This document shows, in pieces, positions 40,413-50,249 of a stretch of 64,000 nucleotides of DNA. The first letter of the stretch is position 1. Each line of letters opens with the position of its first letter. Origin of the DNA: Ceratobasidium sp. AG-K (Eukaryota; Basidiomycota; Agaricomycetes; Cantharellales; Ceratobasidiaceae); the NCBI GenBank assembly GCA_037039685.1, contig JAWNGF010000002.1, forward strand, positions 6,386,001 through 6,450,000, in the 5' to 3' direction. The translations under genes and the position numbers were made by a program. The notes under the pieces are model-generated. The model saw only the letters and a program-made list of their open reading frames with translations. It did not search any database and had not been told where the DNA came from.

Positions 40413-41551
40413 AACGGCTACGGGTGGTACAAGCGGCTGGTATGTGGAAAACCACTGGCGATTTGCCGTCATGTGTTTTGATGCTCCAGAGTCCAGGAGC
40501 CACGCTGACCGTTGCGATCCGTCGCCCAAGGCGGGTAGTGCGTAGAGCGTTGGCGTATTGTCCGCTGCTTGGCTTGCAATGGCCAGCTTGGCTGTTTTGA
40601 CTCTGGGCGTAGCGTTCGACTCGTTCAACTTTGACTTGCCCGGCTTTGCCTTGCGTCGCTTCTGACGTGGTCCCGTTCCCTCAGCGCCTCCTCCCTTTGC
40701 CCAGCATTCTGGGTTGGCGTGCCCGGGCTTGCCGCTATTATTGCAGGCGGGGCCTTTCGGCTTCTTCCTGCCCTTCGGGGCCGACAATTTCTTTGGAGCG
40801 GGTTTGGAGACTTGGGAAAACATGGCGGTAAGTCCCATGCCTTTCTTGCGTCGTTCCTCTTCAGCTAAAGCGGCCTTGACAACCATGTCGGTTGTGATAA
40901 TGCCAGTCTGGTTCGAGGTTTGGATGACGGTGCTAACGATTGTGTAGGACGGGGGAGCGCGTTCATGAAGATCTGCGCGAGCATGATGTCAGTGACAGTC
41001 TCGCCGAGTGTTTTCATCTTTGAGGCAATCGAGTGGAGGTTGTTGAAACCGGTGGAGATGTCTTCCTCCTCCTCGATTTTTGTGTTTGTTAACTGCTGGA
41101 ACAGGAAAGAAAGCGACTGCATTCCCTTCCCTTCCCAACGCTCAATACCTTTTGTCCAGGCCTCGTGAGCTGTCATCGCTTCGATTACTTTGGTCATCGC
41201 ACCGTCTTCCATGTTGAGAGCAATCTGAGCGAACGCCTCCTCGTCCCGTTTCTTCCATTTTGCGACTTCCGTGACTTTTGAGTCGACTTTGGCAGAATCT
41301 TTGCTCTTGGCTTTGGTGAGTGGCTCGGGAGCCGTCTCGGTCCCATTGGCAATGTTTAGGAGTCCTTGTAGGCGTAGAACCATTGTCTGGCGGAATTTCC
41401 ATGGGGTGTAGTTCGAGCTGTTGTCTTTCAGCTGGGGAATATTGTACGTTTTCTTGCTCAGGTAAGAGTCATTTGTAGACATGATGGGAGTATTGACGTT
41501 TACAGCGTCGACTGGGCTCTCTGGTTCGTCCTTAATGGATTCAGGGCTCAT
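40413..41551 (-). pseudogene. gag: Copia H gag and protease active site (one frameshift)
   Basis: First in-frame ATG is 41551-41549, inside the primer-binding site: MSPESIKDEPESPVD. Copia-type Gag follows (YTPWKFRQTMVLRLQGLL, EEAFAQIALNMEDG, DISTGFNNLHSIASKMKTLG). A one-base loss in a C run near 40950 shifts the frame; it resumes as MVVKAALAEEERRKKG. The zinc knuckle reads CNNSGKPGHANPEC, with its second Cys changed to Ser. The protease active site LLDSGASKHM follows in the same frame, as usual for copia. Confidence 0.87.
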
Positions 41552-41555
41552 AACC
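41542..41555 (-). other. Copia H primer-binding site: half-tRNA-iMet type
   Basis: Directly inside the 5' LTR the + strand reads CAGGGCTCATAACC, matching the anticodon stem-loop of fungal initiator tRNA-Met as I remember it (GCUCAUAACC core). This implies priming by an internally cut iMet tRNA, known for Drosophila copia. The site contains the apparent gag AUG. Confidence 0.7.
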
Positions 41556-41732
41556 TGTTGCAATTAGCGTGTTGTGCCGAGCTATATGAGAATCTATCTC
41601 AGCTTGTGCTACATGGAAGTAGAGAACTGAGTTTGAAATGTCCTTGACATGACTCTTTAACCAACCGTTGCGGAAACGTCTAAGTCACATGATTATATGC
41701 GTCTAACTACAAGAGATAATGAAATTTCAACA
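41556..41732 (-). repeat. 5' LTR of copia H
   Basis: 177 bp; differs from 15826-16002 at about seven sites, several of them CpG changes. Flanked by TCATC (41733-41737). Confidence 0.92.
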
Positions 41733-41737
41733 TCATC

Positions 41738-42386
41738 AACATAATGTGCCGCTCACAAAACCACAGTGGGCTCAGAAGCGCTCAATGTTGGGCCACTTGT
41801 TGGGCTGCTTGTTCCTGTGCTTGAGTAGCTGTGCCATCCAACCAGTATATATTGATTGGCAGTGGTATGCAGACAGCTTTCTGCTACTTTTGTTGGTAGG
41901 TAGTGTAACCTTGGGGGTGTACATGATAGGCTCATGTGGCTGGTATTGCAGAGCCCACACGTGGCAATTGAATGGTGTACACTGGCTGCCAGCAAGGAGC
42001 CTGCCTGCCCCTGGAACACCATGAAGAGCATGCCGGAGCATTACCCACTCCTCCTTGAGACAACACTGCTGGAAGATGCTGGGTGCAATTTTGGTCACAA
42101 GCATATTCACCAGCGTGTCAGCACAAATCCCATGCCCCCCTCATGACCAGCGCTTCAAGTGCTTATGCTTGAGTAGACAGTTGAACAATTCCAAGTGGTT
42201 AGTAGTTGGTATCACCCCCTTGAGTGGGATCTCAATGATTGCAGCCACAGCCAACTGCCCATACTCCAACCAACTTTGCCATAAAGTGTGCATCAACCAA
42301 TAGGATGTCAAATAGCAAACATATGAGAGCCCTTTGGCTGCTGCTGCTGCAAATGAAGGGCTTGCTGACATCTGCTTCAGAGTCTT
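41738..42386 (-). pseudogene. Probable MULE-type transposase remnant, middle part
   Basis: Minus-strand sequence TTNHLELFNCLLKHKHLKRW, then a TGA and GGHGICADTLVNMLVTKI, APSIFQQ. The TNHLE.FN.LLK.KHL.RW pattern is one I associate with MULE-like transposases in basidiomycetes. The frame is interrupted by B2 at 42386 (duplication GTCTT/GTCCT) and by copia H at 41732. Low conservation; no catalytic triad is visible in the part present. Confidence 0.4.
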
Positions 42387-42852
42387 TGTCATGAGCCAGC
42401 TCTCTCCATTAGACTTGTCTTGCATCTTGCCTCCTGCTCTTGTGTCTGTTGTTCTGTTTGTGTGTTGTTTGTCCTTTCCTGTACTGCATTGCCTTGTTCT
42501 TGTGGTTGTCCTGTAACATTGTGTAATGTGGCTGTGCTTTGCATGAGTCATGACTGCCCGCGCAGCATGACTCACTTGGACACTCCTGACTGGCTTTTAT
42601 GTATGACTTGTGTGGCTGTGCCTTGTATGACTTGGCTGCTTTCTGAATATATATAGAGAACCAACAAGCCTGGTAAACCCAGCTTGTTTTGTCTTGTGAA
42701 ACATCCCCTTTGAGTGACACTTTGAACCACCCCTACCCTTAAGAGTCTACAGCCACTTAAGTGTGGTGCAATTCAAGAGGTCCCTTAGGTCTTAGTGCCG
42801 TCCACTCTCCGTTGCGGCTTGTCTCATAGCCACCATGAAGAAGCTTACAACA
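42387..42852 (+). repeat. 5' LTR of B2
   Basis: 466 bp, TGTCATGAGCC to CTTACAACA. TATATATA near 42647; self-primer AGCTTGTTTTGT at 42681-42692, exactly complementary to 42855-42866 just after the LTR. Confidence 0.92.
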
Positions 42853-42867
42853 TTACAAAACAAGCTT
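42853..42867 (+). other. B2 primer-binding site (self-priming type)
   Basis: TTACAAAACAAGCTT. Its 12 bases ACAAAACAAGCT are the complement of the inferred RNA 5' end in the LTR. B3 has the identical site on the - strand (50235-50249). Confidence 0.7.
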
Positions 42868-42873
42868 CACACA

Positions 42874-43454
42874 ATGTCTACATACAACTCAACACCCGTT
42901 GAACAAGGATTACAAGAAGACATGGTCTCAAGACCCACGTCTACCACAAGCATACAAAGAGGACCTAGTAGAGCCACTAGACCAGCCTCATCACTCAGTG
43001 AAAGCGCACTCACACACACACAAGCAGGTGGTCCAGCCCCATCAAGAGTTCCTAGCCAAAGTACAGCACCAGGAACATTCCAACCAGAAGTATCACTAGT
43101 TGAAGAACGTTCCCAAGAAGAAAATCAAGAACCAGGCAACAAAACTTATGTACCAGAACCAGAAGTAATCACCATCACATCTGATAGAACAACACCTCAA
43201 CAAGGATTTGGGTTTGGCTATTTTTCCCCCCAGCCCAAAGCCCACGGAGGAGTCTCTCTAATCCCGATACACCCTCCACCCACACCACAAGTCCCATGCA
43301 TCTTGGAAACAATCACTAGCATAGGTCCAATTCCTTTGTCTTTACTGGAAAGATTGTGACCACCGGTAACCCTGGCAGCAGTACCTTCCACTGGTCCGCA
43401 ACCTATTAGCAATAGTTCTTCTAGCACACAAAGGACTGCCATCCAGAGCTTAGA
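42874..43454 (+). pseudogene. gag: Gag of B2, N-terminal part (broken)
   Basis: Starts MSTYNSTPVEQGLQED; then SIQRGPSRATRPAS and FSPQPKAHGGVSLIPI as in the other B Gags. A TGA after LSLLERL (about 43358) breaks it, and B3 inserts at 43454 (duplication TTAGA). Continues at 50732. Confidence 0.85.
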
Positions 43455-43931
43455 TGTTGTAAGCTTCTTCTTAGTGGCTATGAGACAAGCCGCGATGGAG
43501 AGTGGACGGCACTAAGACCTAAGTGGCCTCTTGAACCGCAACACACTTAAGTGTCTGTAGGCTCTGGAGGGTAGGGGTGGTTCAAAGTGTCACTCAAAGG
43601 GGAGGTTTGACAAGACAAAACAAGCTGGGGTTACCAGGCTTGTTGGTCCTCTATATATAAACAGAAAGCAGCCGAGTCATACAAGGCGCGGCCACACGAG
43701 TCATACAAATAAGCCAGTCAGGAGTGTCCATGTGAGTCATGCTGTATGAACAGACATGACTCGTACAAAGCACAGCCGCGTTACACAGTGTAATACATAA
43801 CCACAAGAAGGTGGCAACGCGGCAGGACAAAAGGGGAAGGACAACACAAAGAACAAACACAGACACATATACAAGAGACGAGGTAGGACGAGACGCAGAT
43901 GAGTCTGATGGTGAGAGCATGGCTCACAACA
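43455..43931 (-). repeat. 3' LTR of B3
   Basis: 477 bp, TGTTGTAAGC to GCTCACAACA on the + strand; partner 50250-50726. Confidence 0.95.
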
Positions 43932-43976
43932 TTCCTCCCCCTTTAAGGTCCTTGAGGGGAACCCGGAAGGACCTAT
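43932..43976 (-). other. B3 polypurine tract and pre-LTR hairpin
   Basis: On the - strand AAAGGGGGAGGAA abuts the LTR. Before it is the 8-bp inverted repeat AGGTCCTT/AAGGACCT (43946-43953 and 43967-43974), which starts right after the ORF3 stop. Confidence 0.65.
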
Positions 43977-44741
43977 TTACTGCACCCAACAGTCCTTCTC
44001 AACCTTCTCAACCAGGGAGTCGACCCCGTCTTCTTCTTCCTCCGTGAGATCGATGGGGTTGAACACAGTGTTACCTGGTTCATCGCAGTGCTCCTCCCAC
44101 TTTTCCCAGGTCTTCTCGTCAGTCCAGTCCGCCTTGGACCAGTCCATGACCCTCTCCTGCTCCTCCACGTGGTCCTTGTCCCATTGTTGTACGTCCGGCT
44201 CGACCTCCTCCCATTGCGACAAGTCTGCATTCTTCTCCTGCCACCAGAATGGCTTCCATTCAAACTTCTCCCTCTGGTAACGTCCCTGCTCCATCCTCCA
44301 ATCCGCCAAGTCTGCTTCGAAGTTCTTGTCCCATGCGTTGCCCCATCGAGGCCTCAGAGTGGGAGGACGACCTTCGTATCCTGGAACCCATTTGCTGCTG
44401 TAGGCTCCTTCTTGTCCCCATTCGACCACCCCGAGCTTGTGCATGGATCGCAGTACGGCTTCGGACACCTGGAAGGCTGCGCATCCTTGGCATACGTAGA
44501 TGTCCTTTCGCTGGAGCTGCATGCGTGTCAGCCATTTTTTGCCGACCCATTCGAACTCTCCCAGGTCAGAGTGCAGGATGTCATCGGAGGCACGGAATTG
44601 GAGCCGCCCTGGACTCTGCTGGGACCTTTTGCAGACGTAGAGGGCCGCTCCCAAGTCAAGGATGCGGGCCGTGTGGAAAGCTGGTCCATCAAGAACGCGG
44701 ACCAGGTTGTTGGTGATGGTGGCACGGGTAACGGCGGGCAT
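43977..44741 (-). CDS. ORF3 of B3 (254 aa): tryptophan-rich protein, intact
   Basis: ATG at 44741-44739, inside the pol C-terminal tail in a different frame (overlap about 210 nt). N-terminal third: MPAVTRATITNNLVRVLDG, GAALYVCKRSQQ. Middle: DDILHSDLGEFEWVGKKW, IYVCQGCAAFQVSE, GVVEWGQEGAYSSKWVPG. C-terminal half: acidic and Trp-rich (17 Trp in all; for example WEKWEEHCDEPGN), ending PIDLTEEEED (229-238) and CWVQ. B1 and B2 copies have the same length and motifs; C has a distant one. It has no signal peptide or membrane segment, so although it sits where env lies in retroviruses it is not an envelope. Family unknown to me; the acidic IDLT stretch suggests SUMO binding. Confidence 0.75.
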   Translation of the reverse strand: MPAVTRATITNNLVRVLDGPAFHTARILDLGAALYVCKRSQQSPGRLQFRASDDILHSDLGEFEWVGKKWLTRMQLQRKDIYVCQGCAAFQVSEAVLRSMHKLGVVEWGQEGAYSSKWVPGYEGRPPTLRPRWGNAWDKNFEADLADWRMEQGRYQREKFEWKPFWWQEKNADLSQWEEVEPDVQQWDKDHVEEQERVMDWSKADWTDEKTWEKWEEHCDEPGNTVFNPIDLTEEEEDGVDSLVEKVEKDCWVQ

Positions 44742-47700
44742 AGTGTGCAAAAGAGGTTTAGTGCGTTGAGTGTGTATAGCGATTTGGAATGTGAGCAAGT
44801 TCTGCAAGTTGTGTTGTTGTCCTGTTCCGCCCTCCCTTTAATACTTCTTGTTTTGTAGTTTGACGGTGTTGGGGCATTTGGAAAATCCTTCAAGAACCTC
44901 CTCATTATTGCTCTGAGGTGACCGAAATCTTCTGCCCGTTGTTCTGTGTCTTCTTTTTCATCATAACCCTTCCATCTAACCCTGTAGAACAACCCGTCCT
45001 TTGTTTCCTTCCAGTCCACGATTTTTTCCACTTCGTATTCTTCCTCCCCTTCTTCTGTTGTGATCGGCGGTGGTCGGGGTTGGTTTCTGTGGAAGTTCTC
45101 GTCTTTTTTGTATGGGCTCAGGAGATTGCTATGGAACACAGGGTGTATCCTCATGGTTTTTGGGAGCTCCAACTCGTAGGCGTGGCTTGATATGATTTTC
45201 TTGATCTTGAAAGGACCGTATTTCTTGTTGTCGAGTTTCTTGTTGGGGCGGTTCATCTTTATGTTTTGTCCGTAAAGCCAGACAAGGTCGCCCTCCTTGC
45301 ATTTTGGTAGGTGTTCCACTGTGTCCTTTCTTCTGTGCCATTCCATTGCTGCTTTCGCTTCGTCCCATACTTCCTGCCAGTTGTTTGCTTTTTCATTTGC
45401 TTCAGGAATCGTGGTTACTTCTCTTAAAACATTCCACAGTGGTTCTCTGCCGTTGACAATCTCGAATGGGGTTTTTCCTGTGATCCCATGTCGCTGGTTG
45501 TTGTAGCAGAATTCTGCGATAGGAAGTAATTCGGCCCAGTTATCTTGCCTGTAGTTAACAAATGTGCGGAGCCATGCTTCTATCCATTGGTTTATTTGTT
45601 CCGTTATTCCGTCTGTTTGTGGATGATATGCCGTGCTGAACGTTGGTGTTGTTCCGATTTTTTGGTAAAGGGCCTTCAGGAACTTGCTGTTGAAAGTTGT
45701 TCCTCTGTCCAAAACTGTACTTTGTGGGAAGCTGTGTAATCTCCAAACGTTCTTCAGGAAAAGATCAGCAAGTTGATCCGCAGTTGTTGATTCTTTGCAG
45801 GCTATGAAGTGTGCCATGCGAGAGAACCGATCAACCACCACTAGAATGCTGTCATTGCCTTGTGATTTTGGGAGTTTCACGATGAAGTCGTATGCAATAT
45901 CCTCCCATGGACTGTTTGGGATCTCCAGTGCTTTCAGCGGTACTTGGCTTTTTGTTCCTTTCGCCCTTTGGCACTGCTCACAAGAGTCAACATATTTGTT
46001 AACTGTTGCTTTAAGTCCAGGCCAGTAGTATTTTCTTGAGATTAGTTCCAGCGTTCGGGCTTGACCCTGGTGCCCTGCTAATGTTGAATCGTGGTGTAAT
46101 CTGAGGATTTTTAGTCTAGTATCCTTGTCCTCTGGTACGTAGATTTTCCCATCTATCCAGAGCAGGTCTTCCTCAAAGTTGTAGTTCCTAATTCCTTGTT
46201 GCACTGATTTGGGTAGGGTCTCCTTTTCTTTGCACAATTCTATGATCTTCCTGATGCTCTCGTCTTCGCTTTGTGCTTCCTTAATGTCCGCAATGATGTC
46301 TGACTTGACTTCTCCGGCAAATCCTTTGAACTGTTCCTCCTTGATCATAATTTGCTCCGCTGTTGGTATTTCGTTGTGATCCGCTCTTCTGGACAGTAGG
46401 TCTGGCTTTGTTGACATATTCCCTGGACGGTAAACTATTTCAAAGTTGTAAGAAGCCAGGATTTGATGCCATCGAGCGTGACGTCGGTTAAATGTAGTCG
46501 CCTTCTTCCAGTATTGCAGGTTACAGTGATTGGTATAGATTGTTATTGGTTCTCTTGTTCCTTCTAGATGCAATCGCCAGTGTTTTAGTGACTCCACAAT
46601 TGCCATCAATTCCTTGTTGTGAACATCGTAGTTCATCTGTGCAGCATTAAAGGATTTTGATAGGAAAGCGATGGGGTGCAAGTAACCGTCGTCTTGTCTT
46701 TGAGAGAGTATCGATCCCATAGCAACGCCGCTTGCATCTGTTTCCAATATGTAAGGTTTTGTTGGATCTGGGTGTCGTAGTAGTGGTTCCTTGCATATTT
46801 TCTTTTTCAGGTTATGGAAAGCCTCCTGTTGTTCGGCTTCCCACTTCCATTTCTGATCCTTCCTTGTTAGAACGGTTAAGGGTTTCGCCAGGCCGCTGAA
46901 GTTTGGTATGAATCACCTGTAAAAGTTTGCAAATCCTAGGAAGGCTTGGACCTGTTTGACTGTTCTTGGCTCCTTCCATTCCTTGATTGCTTTGACCTTT
47001 TCCTCTTGCATTGATATTCCTTCCTCGCTGATGTTTATCCCTGTGTAGACAAGTCTTTTGACAAAGAATTCGCATTTTGGGAGTTTTGCAAAGAGGTTGT
47101 TGTCCAACAGGATTTTGAGTACCTTTCGGACATCCTCCACATGCTGGCTTCGGTCTTTGGAGAAAATTAATATGTCATCGATGTAAACGATGACACAGAT
47201 GTCAATCAGGTCGTGGAAAATATGATTCATATATCGTTGGAAAGTTGCCGGCGCGTTTTTCAATCCGAAGGGCATGACAATATATTCGAATAGGCCCTCC
47301 TTGGTTCGGAATGCTGTTTTCCATTCGTCTCCTTCTTTAACTCGGATGTTGTTGAACCCCATACGCAAGTCTATTTTGGAAAAGATTTTTGCGTCCTTGA
47401 TCTTGTCAAGGAGATCTTCCATTTGCGGCATGGGGAAGCGATCGTCTTTCGTTATTTCGTTGATTGGGCCAAAATGTTGAACTAGCCTGAGTTCTGGAGG
47501 TTTTTCCGGGTCCTTTGGGTCTTGTCCCTTTTTGACGAAGAAAGTTGCTGCGGCTACAGGTGACTTGCTTGGTCAGATTTTGCCTGCCGCCAGTTCCTCA
47601 TCTAGGTATTTTCTGAGGGCTATGGATTCTGCGGGTGAGAGTGGAATTGGCCTAGCCGGTTTAGGAAGTTCTGCTCCTTCCACCAGATCAATGCAACAGT

Positions 47701-48220
47701 CGTATGGACGATGGTCCGGTATTCGTTTAAATTTTTCTTCGCTAAAGACTTCTGCATAATCTTTGAATTCTTTGGGTATGTCTTCGATTTCTGCAGCTTT
47801 TCCAAGAATGTTGTTTGGTTGCCAGGAAATTTCTTTTGATGGCCAATCAATTATTGGGTTGGCTTCCTCTAGCCATTCTAACCCCAGAATCAAGTGTGTA
47901 TCTCCAGTCGGCATGGCGAAGAAGTTTTGCCTGAAGATTTTTCCATGTAATTCAAATTCCAGGTTTGCTTTGAATCGGAGTTGATGTGAGAGTTCCTTCC
48001 CTTGGATTCCAATTATTTTCCTAGGTGTTGGCAGTTCAATTAGGGCCACGTTGTTTCTTCGTGCCCAAGTGATGTCGATGAAGTTCCTTGATGCTCCCGA
48101 GTTGATGAGAGTAGCAATGGGTTCCGTGATTCCAGTAATATTCATGTAAACAATTGTTGATTTGCTGGTAGCTCTAAGGTACATTGTTTCCATTACTGGT
48201 TCGTTGCTCTCTCCACACAC
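44528..48220 (-). pseudogene. pol: Pol of B3 (two TGA stops)
   Basis: Opens in -1 relative to gag; first ATG is METMYLRAT. Protease INSGASRNFID has Asn for the catalytic Asp (an ATCGAC-to-ATCAAC-type CpG change). TGA at 47573-47575 after LAAGKI and TGA near 46910 after GFANFYR, both where CGA is expected. RT has YIDDIL. RNase H is ETDASGVAMG, integrase HHDSTLAGHQGQAR, CEQCQRAKG, YDFIVKLP, LDRGTTFNS, TDGITEQINQ. The chromodomain-like end is YEVEKIVDWKE, RVRWKGYDEKEDTEQRAEDF, again lacking the TWEP Trp. The Ser/Pro-rich tail runs to 44528 over ORF3. Confidence 0.9.
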
Positions 48221-48222
48221 GG

Positions 48223-50220
48223 TTAGAGGGAGACCTCGCCTTTTCCCGATTCGGATTCCTCTTCAATTTTTCCTTCCCTTCCTTTGAGGTTAGGTTCTTC
48301 CTTTTTCCATTCCTTCTCCGGGCACTTGGCAAGCATGTGTTTGTCTAATCCGCATTTCAGGCAGCGTCTCGAGGAAATCCTAGCCTTGTAAACCTCATCT
48401 GGAAGTCTTTTTGTAGAGCTAGAGGATGCTGTTACTGTCTTCTTCCCTGTTGTGTTCTTGATCGCTTGTAGTTTCTGGTCAATAGAGATTGCAATTGATA
48501 TCCATCGGTCAAGGGATAGTTCTCGTTCTGTCCCATCTTTGTTGATCAGGGTTAGTTCGAAACGAGCTAGTTCGGTTTTGACTTCAGGTTTCAACCCTTC
48601 CTTGAATTGGTTGATCAGAGCTTCTTGACCCCAGTTAACGTCTACAAGAAGGTATCGGAATTCCGAAGCATAGTTTGCTACCGAGTTGGTCTGTTTGCAT
48701 TTTCGGATGTCCGATTCCGCTTTAGCTTTTTTGTTAGGATCGCTGAATTGTTCCATGAAGTGTGCTTTGAAACTTTCCCACAAGGCAAGATTTTGGTTAT
48801 TTCCTCCTTGGTTAAGCGATTGTAAGAGTACTTGTGCCCAGTGGGTGGCGGCTCTGTTCTCAGATTTGAAGTTTGCTAGGGCTTCGCGGATTCTTTCTTC
48901 ATCGGAAGTGTATTGATCGCCTAGACGTACAAAGTAGCTCTCCATTTGCGTAATGAACATTTCAGCGCCTTCTCCTTTCTTTCCGTCGAAGGCTTCCGGA
49001 CGAGTAACCTTGGGACGACGCTGTCCAGTACCAATGTTTGGGTTTTCGGTCAGTTGTTGGATTCTTGATTCTAATTCGTCGATCCTGGTAGATTCCGCGT
49101 CTGGATGTGGTGGAGAGTTTGATCGCCTAGAGGGGATCCAGTGTAGGGATGCTTCGTCCATTTCTTCACGCATATTGTTGATAGCTTCCTGGACTTCCAT
49201 CATTTTGGTAGTGAAGGAGGCTCCCTCCTGTCGTAAGGTTTCTAGTCCTTGTGTCACTGCCTCATTCCATTTGAGTTGTCCTTGTCTGGTAATGTTGAGT
49301 TCTTCGCGTACATTATTCACTAGTCCTTGGGTGTTGGTAACTTCATTTCGAAGGCGGGTTACGTCTTGACCGACTAGAAAGGAGTTATGTTTGCCATTTC
49401 TTGCCGAGTTCAGAATGTCCGTCAAGGTTCCTTGTAGGGTGTTGATGGAGTTGTTAAAGATTTGCTGGTTGTTTGCTAGAACCTGTGTTGCTTGTTCTAG
49501 GCCACTGAGCCTTTGATCTATAGTGACTCTCATTCCGTCTATAACCCTAAGGGTAGCGTTGTGTCTTCCTTCTAGAAGGTCATCTAGGTTATCTAAATTG
49601 CTGATTACAGCCCTGCTGCTAGAGCTGGAACTTGAACTTGAACTTCCTGGATCGCTGGTGTTTTGTTGTACTGGGGCTGGTTGCTTGGAGTAACCCTGTG
49701 GGATATATGGTGGTGCTGGAATCGCTGGTGTGACTGGCTGGGAAGCTACTGGAATTGGTCCTGCATTGGTGATGGTTCCTCCAATTTGGGGGACTGTAGG
49801 GACATTGGGAACGTGAGGTGTGGGAGGAGGTCTAATGGGAACCAGCGATATGCCCCCATGAGCTTCTGGTTGGGGAGAAAAGAACTGTCTTCTAGTCCCT
49901 AACGACCACAAGGGACGTGATGGCCCTGGAGTTGCAGTTGGAATACAAATTACAGCTGGAGTAGGGTCATTCGTGAGATCTCCTGGTTCTCTATTTGTGA
50001 TGGTGGGTTCTTCCTCTTGTACTGTTGTCATGTCAGGAATACCGAAAGCTCCCGGCATTGATGTTTGACTTTGGGGGCGTGATCGGGCAGGACCTCCCGC
50101 TTGAGTTTGTGCAATGTCTTGCTTGTTTAGTGATCCTGTGGGCCTGGCTGCCCGACTGGGTCCTCTTCTTGTTGATATAGTGGATGAGGGTCGTGACCCT
50201 ACGTCTTCTTGAATAGACAT
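48223..50220 (-). CDS. gag: Gag of B3 (665 aa), intact
   Basis: ATG at 50220, 29 bases after the 5' LTR. Same domain order as B1 Gag: Pro/Ser-rich start, poly-Ser, coiled-coil-like middle, Gag core (PEAFDGKKGEGAEMFITQME, FMEQFSDPNKKAKAESDIRK) and CCHC knuckle CLKCGLDKHMLAKC, then an acidic end EEESESGKGEVSL. Its stop lies just before the pol frame. Confidence 0.93.
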   Translation of the reverse strand: MSIQEDVGSRPSSTISTRRGPSRAARPTGSLNKQDIAQTQAGGPARSRPQSQTSMPGAFGIPDMTTVQEEEPTITNREPGDLTNDPTPAVICIPTATPGPSRPLWSLGTRRQFFSPQPEAHGGISLVPIRPPPTPHVPNVPTVPQIGGTITNAGPIPVASQPVTPAIPAPPYIPQGYSKQPAPVQQNTSDPGSSSSSSSSSSRAVISNLDNLDDLLEGRHNATLRVIDGMRVTIDQRLSGLEQATQVLANNQQIFNNSINTLQGTLTDILNSARNGKHNSFLVGQDVTRLRNEVTNTQGLVNNVREELNITRQGQLKWNEAVTQGLETLRQEGASFTTKMMEVQEAINNMREEMDEASLHWIPSRRSNSPPHPDAESTRIDELESRIQQLTENPNIGTGQRRPKVTRPEAFDGKKGEGAEMFITQMESYFVRLGDQYTSDEERIREALANFKSENRAATHWAQVLLQSLNQGGNNQNLALWESFKAHFMEQFSDPNKKAKAESDIRKCKQTNSVANYASEFRYLLVDVNWGQEALINQFKEGLKPEVKTELARFELTLINKDGTERELSLDRWISIAISIDQKLQAIKNTTGKKTVTASSSSTKRLPDEVYKARISSRRCLKCGLDKHMLAKCPEKEWKKEEPNLKGREGKIEEESESGKGEVSL

Positions 50221-50249
50221 GTTTGTGTGTTGTTAAGCTTGTTTTGTAA

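Larger units (their letters stand above)
15826..41732 (-). mobile_element. Element H: Ty1/copia retrotransposon, split by B1
   Basis: Minus-strand copia element with two 177-bp LTRs (15826-16002 and 41556-41732) and target duplication TCATC. Without its insertion (B1, 18457-39673, duplication AACAG) it is about 4.7 kb. Domain order gag, protease, integrase, RT, RNase H identifies Ty1/copia. The LTRs differ at about seven of 177 sites (4%). It is dead, with one gag frameshift, several TGA stops and Asp-to-Asn changes at catalytic sites in integrase, RT and RNase H. Confidence 0.92.

Noticed and set aside
43977..44741. ORF3 as an envelope gene of an endogenous retrovirus
   Set aside because: No signal peptide, transmembrane segment or cysteine pattern of a surface glycoprotein; rich in Trp and acidic residues.
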